The notes under the pieces: generated by a model | What the model saw: only the letters and a program-made list of their open reading frames with translations | What the model was told of the DNA's origin: nothing | Databases searched by the model: none | DNA from: Streptomyces echinatus | GTDB taxonomy: Bacteria; Actinomycetota; Actinomycetes; Streptomycetales; Streptomycetaceae | DNA length: 64,000 bases | Assembly (NCBI RefSeq): GCF_014203595.1 | Contig: NZ_JACHJK010000005.1 | Coordinates: 340,105 to 404,104, forward strand | Direction: 5' to 3' | Made by a program: the position numbers and the translations under genes | In this document: positions 8,427 through 15,827 of the stretch, piece by piece | Numbering within the stretch: position 1 is the stretch's first letter | How the letters are laid out: each line of letters opens with the position of its first letter

Positions 8427-9350
8427 ATGGTTGCGGGCATGACTCAGTCCCACCCCAGGATCAGCAAGGCTGTCATTCCCGCGGCCGGCCTCGGTACCCG
8501 ATTCCTGCCGGCGACGAAAGCCACTCCCAAGGAGATGCTGCCCGTCGTCGACAAGCCGGCGATCCAGTACGTGGTCGAGGAGGCCGTGGCGGCGGGACTC
8601 GATGACGTCCTCATGATCACCGGACGCAACAAGCGGCCGCTCGAGGACCACTTCGACCGCAATTACGAGCTGGAATCGGCGCTCGAGAAGAAGGGTGACG
8701 CCGGCCGGCTCGCGAAGGTGCGGCAGTCCAGCGACCTGGCCACCATGCACTACGTGCGCCAGGGCGACCCCAGGGGGCTCGGTCACGCGGTGCTGTGCGC
8801 CGCCCCGCACGTCGGCCACGAGCCCTTCGCCGTCCTCCTCGGCGACGACCTGATCGACCCGCGGGACCCGCTGCTGCGGCGCATGATCGAGGTGCAGGAA
8901 CAGCACGGCGGCAGCGTGATCGCCCTCATGGAGGTCGCGCCGGAGCAGGTCCACCTCTACGGCTGCGCGGCGGTGGAGGCCACCGGCGACGGTGACGTCG
9001 TGAAGGTGACCGGACTGGTCGAGAAGCCGGACCCGGCGGACGCCCCGTCGAACTACGCGATCATCGGCCGCTACGTCCTCGACCCGCACATCTTCGGTGT
9101 CCTGCGCACCACCGAGCCGGGCCGCGGCGGCGAGATTCAGCTCACCGACGCCCTCCAGCAGCTCGCGCAGGACGAGAAGGTCGGCGGCCCCGTGCACGGC
9201 GTCGTCTTCCAGGGCCGCCGTTATGACACCGGAGACCGCGGCGACTATCTGCGTGCCATTGTCAGACTCGCGTGCGAACGTGAAGACCTGGGCCCGGACT
9301 TCCGCGCCTGGCTTCGCAGTTACGTAGCCGAGGAGATGCAGCAATCTTGA
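8427..9350 (+). CDS. galU: UTP-glucose-1-phosphate uridylyltransferase
   Basis: Makes UDP-glucose from UTP and glucose-1-phosphate for cell-wall, trehalose and glycogen precursors. The sequence GLGTRFLPATKATPKEMLP is the nucleotidyltransferase signature and VEKPDPADAPSNYAIIGRY is typical of GalU. The ATG at 8427 (307 aa) has AAAGG 8 nt upstream; an ATG at 8439 would give 303 aa and is the more usual N-terminus (MTQSHPR). The next gene's TTG start overlaps the stop by 4 bp, so galU and glp are translationally coupled. Confidence 0.95.
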   Translation: MVAGMTQSHPRISKAVIPAAGLGTRFLPATKATPKEMLPVVDKPAIQYVVEEAVAAGLDDVLMITGRNKRPLEDHFDRNYELESALEKKGDAGRLAKVRQSSDLATMHYVRQGDPRGLGHAVLCAAPHVGHEPFAVLLGDDLIDPRDPLLRRMIEVQEQHGGSVIALMEVAPEQVHLYGCAAVEATGDGDVVKVTGLVEKPDPADAPSNYAIIGRYVLDPHIFGVLRTTEPGRGGEIQLTDALQQLAQDEKVGGPVHGVVFQGRRYDTGDRGDYLRAIVRLACEREDLGPDFRAWLRSYVAEEMQQS

Positions 9351-10669
9351 GCAGCGCCGCGACCCGCCCCGCCGGCCAGGACGACCTGTGGTCGGTGGAC
9401 GAGCATCTGGAGGACATCCTCTCGACCGTCCGCCCCCTCGAACCCATCGAGCTGCAACTGCTCGACGCCCAGGGCTGTGTCCTGGTCGACGACGTCACGG
9501 TGCCGGTGTCCCTGCCGCCGTTCGACAACAGCTCCATGGACGGATACGCGGTACGGGTCGCGGACATCGAAGGCGCCGGTGAGGAGTTCCCGGCCGTCCT
9601 GGAGGTCGTCGGGGACGTCGCCGCCGGCGCGGCCGACCCGGTACGGGTCGGCCCCGGGCAGGCCGCCCGCATCATGACCGGAGCGCCGCTGCCCCCCGGC
9701 GCCGAGGCCGTCGTCCCCGTCGAGTGGACCGACGGCGGGCTCGGCGAGGGTCCGGTGAGCGGTATGCGGGCGCGCAGCTCGGCTCCCGAGGGCGCCGAGG
9801 GCCACGTCCACGTGTACCGGCCCGCCGAGGCACGCGCGCACGTGCGGGCCATGGGCAGCGACGTGCGGGCCGGCGAGCGGGCCCTGGAGGCCGGGACGAT
9901 CCTCGGCCCGCCGCAGCTCGCCCTGCTCGCCGCGATCGGCCGCGGCACGGTGCGCGTGCGCCCGCGCCCGCGCGTGGTCGTCCTGTCCACCGGCAGCGAG
10001 CTCGTACAGCCCGGCGAGCAGCTGGCCACGGGCCAGATCTACGACTCCAACAGCTTCTCCCTCACCGCCGCCGCGCGGGACGCGGGCGCCATCGCTTACC
10101 GGGTGGGCGCCGTCGCCGACGACGCCGAGACCCTCCGCTCCACCATCGAGGACCAGCTCATCCGCGCGGACCTGCTGGTGACCACCGGCGGGGTGAGCGT
10201 GGGGGCGTACGACGTCGTGAAGGAGGCGCTGTCGTCCGTCGGCGACGAGGACGTGGCGGGCAGCGGTGTCGACTTCCGCAAGCTCGCGATGCAGCCCGGC
10301 AAGCCCCAGGGCTTCGGCTCCATCGGCCCCGACCACACGCCGCTGCTGGCCCTGCCCGGCAACCCGGTGTCGTCGTACGTCTCCTTCGAGCTGTTCGTCC
10401 GTCCCGCCATCCGCGCCCTGATGGGGCTCACGGACCTGCACCGGCCCCGCGCGCGGGCCGCCCTGAAGGCGGACGAGGCAATCCGCTCGCCCAAGGGACG
10501 CCGGCAGTTCCTGCGCGGGTCGTACGCGGACGGTGAGGTGACCCCCGTGGGCGGAACCGGTTCCCACCTGATCGCGGCGCTGGCCCTGGCCGACGCGCTG
10601 ATCGTCGTCCCCGAGGACGTGGAGAGCGTCGAGCCCGGCAGCGAGGTGGAGGTCGTGCTGCTCGGCTGA
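9347..10669 (+). CDS. glp: MoeA-family molybdotransferase, Glp-type
   Basis: The 440-aa protein has the gephyrin/MoeA layout: an N-terminal segment with PPFDNSSMDGYAVRVAD, a central MPT-binding fold with STGSELVQPGEQ and VTTGGVSVGAYD, and a C-terminal MoeA-IV beta domain. Enzymatically it would insert molybdate into adenylated molybdopterin. However, the neighbourhood galU-glp-(moaC-mogA)-GNAT-glpR is that of Glp. In Corynebacterium, Glp is a moonlighting MoeA paralogue that binds FtsZ and the membrane receptor GlpR in cytokinesis. I infer the Glp role from synteny; catalysis is not excluded because the loop residues look intact. The start is TTG at 9347, overlapping the galU stop, with GAGGAG 11 nt upstream. 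Confidence 0.88.
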   Translation: MSSAATRPAGQDDLWSVDEHLEDILSTVRPLEPIELQLLDAQGCVLVDDVTVPVSLPPFDNSSMDGYAVRVADIEGAGEEFPAVLEVVGDVAAGAADPVRVGPGQAARIMTGAPLPPGAEAVVPVEWTDGGLGEGPVSGMRARSSAPEGAEGHVHVYRPAEARAHVRAMGSDVRAGERALEAGTILGPPQLALLAAIGRGTVRVRPRPRVVVLSTGSELVQPGEQLATGQIYDSNSFSLTAAARDAGAIAYRVGAVADDAETLRSTIEDQLIRADLLVTTGGVSVGAYDVVKEALSSVGDEDVAGSGVDFRKLAMQPGKPQGFGSIGPDHTPLLALPGNPVSSYVSFELFVRPAIRALMGLTDLHRPRARAALKADEAIRSPKGRRQFLRGSYADGEVTPVGGTGSHLIAALALADALIVVPEDVESVEPGSEVEVVLLG

Positions 10670-10798
10670 CGCACGCGCGCGTACCCGTCCGCAGGACGAT
10701 CCTGGTCCGCCCCGCGCGCGGGCTTGGCGGTACCGTGTCGCGCACAGCAGGCCCGCGCTCCGCACCGCGGCGGGCCCGGACCGGGAGCACCACACACC

Positions 10799-11311
10799 AT
10801 GACCGTGCCTTCCCGGGGGGAGACCCCCGGACCCCCTGCGCAGGAACGACTGACGCACCTCGACGAAGCGGGTGCGGCCCGCATGGTCGACGTGTCCGGG
10901 AAGGACGTGACCGCGCGCACCGCCCGCGCCGCCGGACGCGTCCTCGTCTCACCGAGAGTGGTCGAGCTGCTGCGCGGTGAGGGAATGCCCAAGGGCGACG
11001 CGCTCGCCACCGCGCGCATCGCCGGGATCATGGGCGCCAAGCGCACTCCGGATCTGATCCCGCTGTGCCACCCGTTGTCGGTGTCCGGTGTGAAACTGGA
11101 TCTGTCGGTCGCGGACGACGCCGTGGAGATCCGGGCCACCGTGAAGACGACGGACCGCACGGGCGTCGAGATGGAGGCCCTCACGGCGGTGACGGTCGCC
11201 GCGCTCACCGTGGTCGACATGGTCAAGGCGGTCGACAAGGGAGCGGTCATCACGGACGTGCGGGTGGAGGAGAAGACGGGCGGCAAGTCGGGCGACTGGA
11301 GCCGGGCATGA
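10799..11311 (+). CDS. moaC: Cyclic pyranopterin monophosphate synthase
   Basis: Second step of molybdenum cofactor synthesis, converting the MoaA product to cyclic pyranopterin monophosphate. The 170-aa product shows LTHLDEAGAARMVDVS near the N-terminus, LIPLCHPLSVSGVKLDL and TGVEMEALTAVTVAALTVVDM, the characteristic MoaC segments. ATG 10799 has GGGAG about 11 nt upstream. Its stop overlaps the mogA start (ATGA at 11308-11311). It sits 130 bp after glp, so the two may be cotranscribed, joining cofactor synthesis to the galU-glpR block. Confidence 0.95.
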   Translation: MTVPSRGETPGPPAQERLTHLDEAGAARMVDVSGKDVTARTARAAGRVLVSPRVVELLRGEGMPKGDALATARIAGIMGAKRTPDLIPLCHPLSVSGVKLDLSVADDAVEIRATVKTTDRTGVEMEALTAVTVAALTVVDMVKAVDKGAVITDVRVEEKTGGKSGDWSRA

Positions 11312-11844
11312 CACGGGACGGCAACACCGGGGGCGCGCCGGCGGCGCCGTACGCCGCGCTGGTCGTCACCGCCTCCAACCGGGCCGCCGCCGGTGTCTAC
11401 GAGGACCGGGGCGGCCCGCTGATCGTGAAGGGCCTGGAGGACCTCGGGTTCGCCGTGGACGGGCCGCGGGTGGTGCCGGACGGGGATCCGGTGGAAGCGG
11501 CGCTGCGAGCGGCCGTGGAGGCCGGTTACGACGTCGTCGTCACCACCGGCGGCACCGGCATCTCGCCCACCGACCGGACCCCAGAGGCGACCCGGGCGGT
11601 GATCGACCGCGAGGTGCCGGGCGTCGCGGAGGCCGTCCGCGCGTACGGGCGGGAGAAGGTGCCGACCGCCGCGCTGTCGCGGGGCCTGGCGGGGGTGGCC
11701 GGGAAAACGCTGATCGTCAATCTGCCCGGGTCGAGCGGCGGCGTGCGGGACGGCCTCGCCGTGCTGGAGCCCCTGCTGATTCACGCCGTCGACCAGATCC
11801 GCGGCGGTGACCACCCCGGAGCGGACAGCGGGGGTGCGAGCTGA
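11308..11844 (+). CDS. mogA: Molybdopterin adenylyltransferase (MogA/MoaB)
   Basis: Adenylates molybdopterin before metal insertion. The 178-aa protein has VTTGGTGISPTDRTPEATRAVID, the MPT-binding signature of MogA/MoaB, and VTASNRAAAGVYEDRGG at the N-terminus, where the family reads S-D/N-R. ATG 11308 overlaps the moaC stop by 4 bp. Its own stop overlaps a possible CTG start of the following GNAT gene, giving a coupled moaC-mogA-GNAT series. MogA and MoaB are not separable by eye. Confidence 0.92.
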   Translation: MTRDGNTGGAPAAPYAALVVTASNRAAAGVYEDRGGPLIVKGLEDLGFAVDGPRVVPDGDPVEAALRAAVEAGYDVVVTTGGTGISPTDRTPEATRAVIDREVPGVAEAVRAYGREKVPTAALSRGLAGVAGKTLIVNLPGSSGGVRDGLAVLEPLLIHAVDQIRGGDHPGADSGGAS

Positions 11845-12560
11845 ACAGCCCTTCCTGGCCCGTCGTGCTGGCGGACGGCGATGTCGTCCTCCGGCCGATA
11901 AAGCTGCGCGACCAGCGGGTGTGGCGTGAGGTGAACCGGCGCAACCGCGACTGGCTGCGCCCGTGGGAGGCGACCATCCCGCCGCCCACGCCGAGCGGCC
12001 CGATAGCGCACCGGCCGACCTACCGCCAGATGGTCCGGCATCTGCGGGCCGAGGCGCACGCGGGCCGGATGCTGCCGTTCGTCATCGAGTACCAGGGGCG
12101 GCTCGTGGGGCAGTTGACGGTCGCCGGGATCACCTGGGGCTCGATGTGCTCGGGGCACGTCGGCTACTGGGTGGACGAGTCGGTGGCCGGGCGCGGGGTG
12201 ATGCCGACGGCCGTCGCGCTCGTGGTGGACCACTGTTTCCGCACCGTCGGCCTGCACCGCGTCGAGGTCTGCATTCGCCCCGAGAACCGGCCGAGCCGAC
12301 GGGTCGTGGAGAAACTCGGATTCCGCGAGGAGGGGCTCCGGCCGCGCTATCTGCACATCGACGGCGCCTGGCGCGACCATCTCGTCTTCGCGCTCACCGC
12401 GGAGGAGGCGCTCGACGGGCTGCTCGCGCGGTGGCACCGGGCACGCCCCCAGGGGGACCGGCACGCCGAGCGGCAGGGCGGTCCCGCGGGCGGGCGGGGA
12501 ACGGCGGACCCGTCGCCGAATCCGCGGAACGCGCCGGGGAATCCCGTCGAGCGCCCGTAA
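11841..12560 (+). CDS. GNAT acetyltransferase, RimJ-like
   Basis: Acetyl-CoA N-acetyltransferase of 239 aa with the RimJ/RimL arrangement: LRPIKLRDQRVW, GYWVDESVAGRGVMPTAVALVVDHCF (the acetyl-CoA-binding V/R-x-x-G-x-G/A type loop), and HRVEVCIRPENRPSRRVVEKLGF. The target is unknown; RimJ acetylates ribosomal S5, but the actinobacterial homologue beside glp is untested as far as I know. The first ATG/GTG is GTG 11865. I prefer CTG 11841, which overlaps the mogA stop as CTGA, has GGGGG 6 nt upstream, and adds NSPSWPVV before the conserved block. This start needs proof. Confidence 0.82.
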   Translation: MNSPSWPVVLADGDVVLRPIKLRDQRVWREVNRRNRDWLRPWEATIPPPTPSGPIAHRPTYRQMVRHLRAEAHAGRMLPFVIEYQGRLVGQLTVAGITWGSMCSGHVGYWVDESVAGRGVMPTAVALVVDHCFRTVGLHRVEVCIRPENRPSRRVVEKLGFREEGLRPRYLHIDGAWRDHLVFALTAEEALDGLLARWHRARPQGDRHAERQGGPAGGRGTADPSPNPRNAPGNPVERP

Positions 12561-12739
12561 ATGGAATGTGTGTTCGAAATTGATCGGCTGTCGACCGTTC
12601 CTGAACCCCTTGAATTCGTGACTGTGACGGTCCACTGATCGCATCGGTCGAAAAAAATGCTGGAAATATCAGCCAGATCGTGCGACACACCGGCCCAATT
12701 GGCGGATGGCCTCACGCAAACCCCTCTACCGTGTGAGGC

Positions 12740-13966
12740 GTGAGCAGCAGCGGCCTCATCTACGCAGTCATTGTCGGGGCCTGGGCCGCCTACTTGGTGC
12801 CGATGTGGCTCCGTAGGCAGGACGAGCTGAACGAGGCCCGTCCGACGGAACGCTTCAGCACCGCCATCCGGCTGCTTTCCGGACGGGCGGGCATGGAGCG
12901 CCGGTACGCCAGGGACCTGCGGGCGCGCTCCGCCCAGGAGGGGGAGCCGGACGCCGGCGATCCGGACGCGGCCACCGACTCGGTGGACGTCCGGGCCTTC
13001 GCCGTGCCTCCGACCCGCCGTCAGGTCGGTGCGGACGCCGGGCCCGAGACACCCGGCAGTGCGGAACCGGTGCGCGAGCAGAGTGCCGCGCCGGCCCCCA
13101 AGTCCACCCCCGTGCCCGCACCGCAGCGTGAACCGGTGGCGCGGCGTGCGTCCTCGGCGCAGGCGGCCGCGGCGCGCGCCCGGCGCTCGAAGGTACTCGC
13201 ACGCCGCCGGCGCACCACCGTGATGCTCTTCCTCGTCTTCACGCTCGGCGCGGTCGTCGCCGCCGTCGGCGGGCTCGCGTTCCTGTGGGTGCCCGGCGCG
13301 CCGGCGGTACTCCTCAGCGGGTACATCGCCTATCTGCGGACGCAGGAGCGGCGCCGCTTCGCCTACCAGATGGACCGCCGGCACGCCGAGGCCGCCGCCC
13401 AGCGCCTGCGCGAGCGCCAGCCGCGCCGACGCGCGTCCGTCGACGAGGGCGCCGGCACCGACGGCGCGGACGAGGGCCAGGGCGCCGAGACCGACACCGA
13501 CACCGGTGTGTCCGCGCTGGCCGCCGACCGGCGTGCGCTCGTCGAGCAGACGGACCACGCCGAGTGGGTCGACCAGCAGCGGGAGCGGCAGCGGCGGCCC
13601 GGTCACGGGGACAGCTGGGATCCGGTGCCGGTACCGCTGCCGACGTATGTGACCGCGCCCGTCGCTCCGCGCGCCACCTCCGACGTGGACCTGGGGGCGC
13701 CCGACACCTGGAGTTCGGCGCGCTCCAGCGCGGTGGCGCCGGAGCACGAGGCGGGCCATGCACCGGAGGGCGGGACGGGCGAGCCGGAGCCCGCGTCCGA
13801 GGGCAAGCCGGCGGGCGGCCTCGGCGGCGCGCTTCCCCACGCCCGCACGCGGTCGCGCGGGACGACCCCCAGCGCGGCCTCGGCGCGCCGGTCGCGCGAG
13901 CGCGGACGCACCCCCCTCTTCGACCAGTACGAGGACGGCGACCGCCCCCGCGCGGCCAACGAATAG
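12740..13966 (+). CDS. glpR: GlpR, predicted membrane receptor for Glp
   Basis: The 408-aa membrane protein starts with a hydrophobic helix (about 5-22, LIYAVIVGAWAAYLVPMWL), then a long charged cytoplasmic region. A helical hairpin at about 157-195 (VMLFLVFTLGAVVAAVGGLAFLWV) follows, then a long disordered acidic/Pro-rich tail. The sequence WAAYLVPMWLRRQDEL at the start is the recognisable conserved block. In corynebacteria GlpR anchors Glp at the septum and links it to FtsZ. Here the name rests on synteny with glp and on this topology. TACCGT (12727-12732) lies 7 nt before the GTG start with no usable Shine-Dalgarno, suggesting a separate leaderless promoter. The preceding 179-bp gap is AT-richer. 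Confidence 0.85.
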   Translation: MSSSGLIYAVIVGAWAAYLVPMWLRRQDELNEARPTERFSTAIRLLSGRAGMERRYARDLRARSAQEGEPDAGDPDAATDSVDVRAFAVPPTRRQVGADAGPETPGSAEPVREQSAAPAPKSTPVPAPQREPVARRASSAQAAAARARRSKVLARRRRTTVMLFLVFTLGAVVAAVGGLAFLWVPGAPAVLLSGYIAYLRTQERRRFAYQMDRRHAEAAAQRLRERQPRRRASVDEGAGTDGADEGQGAETDTDTGVSALAADRRALVEQTDHAEWVDQQRERQRRPGHGDSWDPVPVPLPTYVTAPVAPRATSDVDLGAPDTWSSARSSAVAPEHEAGHAPEGGTGEPEPASEGKPAGGLGGALPHARTRSRGTTPSAASARRSRERGRTPLFDQYEDGDRPRAANE

Positions 13967-14051
13967 CCCCACCCGCCGTCCCTGCCCTGACCAGTCAGGG
14001 AGCGGATTTCCAAGCACCCCGATCGGGATGCTAAAGTTTCACTCGTTGCAA

Positions 14052-14125
14052 GGGCCTGTGGCGCAGTCCGGTAGCGCACCTCGTTCGCATCGAGGGGGCC
14101 AGGGGTTCAAATCCCCTCAGGTCCA
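14052..14125 (+). tRNA. tRNA-Ala (anticodon CGC)
   Basis: A complete 74-nt cloverleaf. The acceptor stem is GGGCCTG with CAGGTCC, including one G-U pair, and the discriminator is A. The anticodon arm is CCTCG-TTCGCAT-CGAGG with anticodon CGC, and the T arm contains GGTTCAAAT. CCA is not encoded. It decodes GCG, a heavily used Ala codon in this genome. A strong hairpin follows at 14164-14201. Confidence 0.97.
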
Positions 14126-14163
14126 CGCACGACTGTTCTCGAGTCAGCTCGGGAGCGGTGAGC

Positions 14164-14201
14164 GAAGATCCCGCCGATCATCACGATCGGACGGGATCTT
14201 C
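14164..14201 (+). terminator. Terminator downstream of tRNA-Ala
   Basis: Near-perfect 16-bp stem, GAAGATCCCGCCGATC paired with GATCGG-A-CGGGATCTTC, with a single bulged A and a 5-nt loop. It starts 38 nt after the tRNA discriminator base. Confidence 0.8.
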
Positions 14202-14331
14202 GTCGTTTACGGGGAAGGTGCGGCGGAGACCTCACGCCGCCTCCGGGCCGTGCCAGTGGCGAGGGTCACATTCCCTGACGCGGCCGCGTGCCCCGCGGCC
14301 GGCGCCGGAAGACGTCGCGAGCGGGCGCGGC

Positions 14332-14817
14332 TCAGAGCTGTTTGGCGAAGCAGCGGCTGTCCTCGTACTCGCGGTAGTAGCCGAACTTCACGCACGGCGC
14401 GTAGCCGCTGGAGGCGTACAGGGCGATGGCCTCCGGCTGCTTGGTGCCCGTCTCCAGGACCATCCGGACACGGCCGGCCCCACGGGCGTCCTCCTCCAGG
14501 GCGGCGAGCATGCGGCGCGCCAGACCCCGGCCGCGCATCGCCTCCACGACGTACATGCGCTTGAGTTCGGCGTCCCCGTCCTCGTTGCCCTCGCCGTTGT
14601 CGTCCTGGCTGCGCCAGCCGCCGGTCGCCACCGGGTGGCCGTGCTCGTCGTACGCGATCAGGTACACGCCCCGGGGCGGGTCGAAGTCCGTGGCGTCGAG
14701 GGCCGTGGCGTCGCCCCCGTCGCCGTAGCGCAGGTGGTACTCGGCCTGGACCTCGTCGTTGAGCTTCACGGCGTCAGGGTGGTCGAAGCGAACGGTACGT
14801 ATAATCATGCTGGTCAT
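14332..14817 (-). CDS. GNAT family N-acetyltransferase
   Basis: A 161-aa acetyltransferase. The acetyl-CoA loop is RMYVVEAMRGRGLARRMLAALEEDA, preceded by the beta strands of the fold (GVYLIAYDEHGHPVATGGWR) and followed by LETGTKQPEAIALYASSGY. The C-terminal YREYEDSRCFAKQL is common in small actinobacterial GNATs. The start is ATG 14817 (MTSM) or ATG 14808 (MIIRTV). The substrate is unknown. The gene lies convergent to tRNA-Ala and divergent from exonuclease III, so it is its own transcription unit. Confidence 0.9.
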   Translation of the reverse strand: MTSMIIRTVRFDHPDAVKLNDEVQAEYHLRYGDGGDATALDATDFDPPRGVYLIAYDEHGHPVATGGWRSQDDNGEGNEDGDAELKRMYVVEAMRGRGLARRMLAALEEDARGAGRVRMVLETGTKQPEAIALYASSGYAPCVKFGYYREYEDSRCFAKQL

Positions 14818-14886
14818 CGTACTTCTATGCAGACGGGGGGGGCCGGGTTTTTCGGACCCCGACCAGTGTGCCGGTAGTGTGCCCGG

Positions 14887-15690
14887 GTGCTGACTGTGAC
14901 CTCGGTGAACGTGAACGGGCTGCGGGCCGCCGCGAAGAAGGGCTTCGTGGAGTGGCTCGCCGCGACCGACGCGGACGTCGTCTGCCTGCAGGAGGTGCGC
15001 GCCGAGCCGCACCAGCTTCCCGAGGAGGTCCGGCAGCCCGACGGCTGGCACGTCGTGCACGCTCCGGCCGCCGCCAAGGGCCGCGCGGGCGTCTCCCTCT
15101 ACACCAGGCGTGAGCCCGACCACGTCCGGATCGGCTTCGGCTCCGCCGAGTTCGACGGCAGCGGGCGCTATGTCGAGGCCGAGCTGCCCGGAGTCACCGT
15201 CGCCTCCCTCTACCTGCCCTCCGGCGAGGTCGGCACCGAGCGGCAGGACGAGAAGATCCGCTTCATGGGTGAGTTCCTCGCCCACCTGAAGGACCTGCGC
15301 GAGCGCGCCGCCGCCGACGGGCGCGAGGTCGTCGTCTGCGGCGACTGGAACATCGCCCACCAGAAGGCCGACCTCAAGAACTGGCGCGGCAACACCAAGA
15401 GCTCCGGCTTCCTGCCCGAGGAGAGGGACTGGCTCGGCCGGGTGTTCGCCGCGGACGAGGGCGGGTACGTCGACGTCGTCCGCGCCCTGCACCCGGACAC
15501 CGAGGGGCCGTACACCTGGTGGTCGTACCGCGGGCGGGCCTTCGACAACGACACCGGCTGGCGCATCGACTACCACGTCGCCACGCCGGGACTGGCGGAG
15601 CGCTGCGTGAAGGCGTACGTGGAGCGTGCCGCCAGTCATGCCGAGCGGTGGAGCGACCACGCGCCCGTGACGGCCGTGTACGACCGCTGA
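14887..15690 (+). CDS. xthA: Exodeoxyribonuclease III family (AP endonuclease)
   Basis: DNA repair nuclease acting at abasic sites and 3' blocks, cytosolic and Mg-dependent. The 267-aa protein starts LTVTSVNVNGLRAAAKKGF and has VCLQEVRAEPHQLP (metal-binding Glu), VVVCGDWNIAH (catalytic DxN) and a C-terminal WSDHAPVTAVYD (catalytic SDH). All core exonuclease-endonuclease-phosphatase residues are present and the length is normal. The GTG 14887 start has no Shine-Dalgarno. TAGTGT (14875-14880) lies 6 nt before it with TTCGGA 18 nt further upstream, so the message may be leaderless. Confidence 0.93.
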   Translation: MLTVTSVNVNGLRAAAKKGFVEWLAATDADVVCLQEVRAEPHQLPEEVRQPDGWHVVHAPAAAKGRAGVSLYTRREPDHVRIGFGSAEFDGSGRYVEAELPGVTVASLYLPSGEVGTERQDEKIRFMGEFLAHLKDLRERAAADGREVVVCGDWNIAHQKADLKNWRGNTKSSGFLPEERDWLGRVFAADEGGYVDVVRALHPDTEGPYTWWSYRGRAFDNDTGWRIDYHVATPGLAERCVKAYVERAASHAERWSDHAPVTAVYDR

Positions 15691-15827
15691 CAGGGCGCCC
15701 TTGCGGGGGCCGCCGAAGCATGGATGGGCAGTGCATGCATCGCGGGTGAACCGCGGATGGCCACTCCGTATACTCCGCCGGAGCACACCCCCGTGCGCAT
15801 CCCCGGCCAGAGAGTTCTCACGCGATC

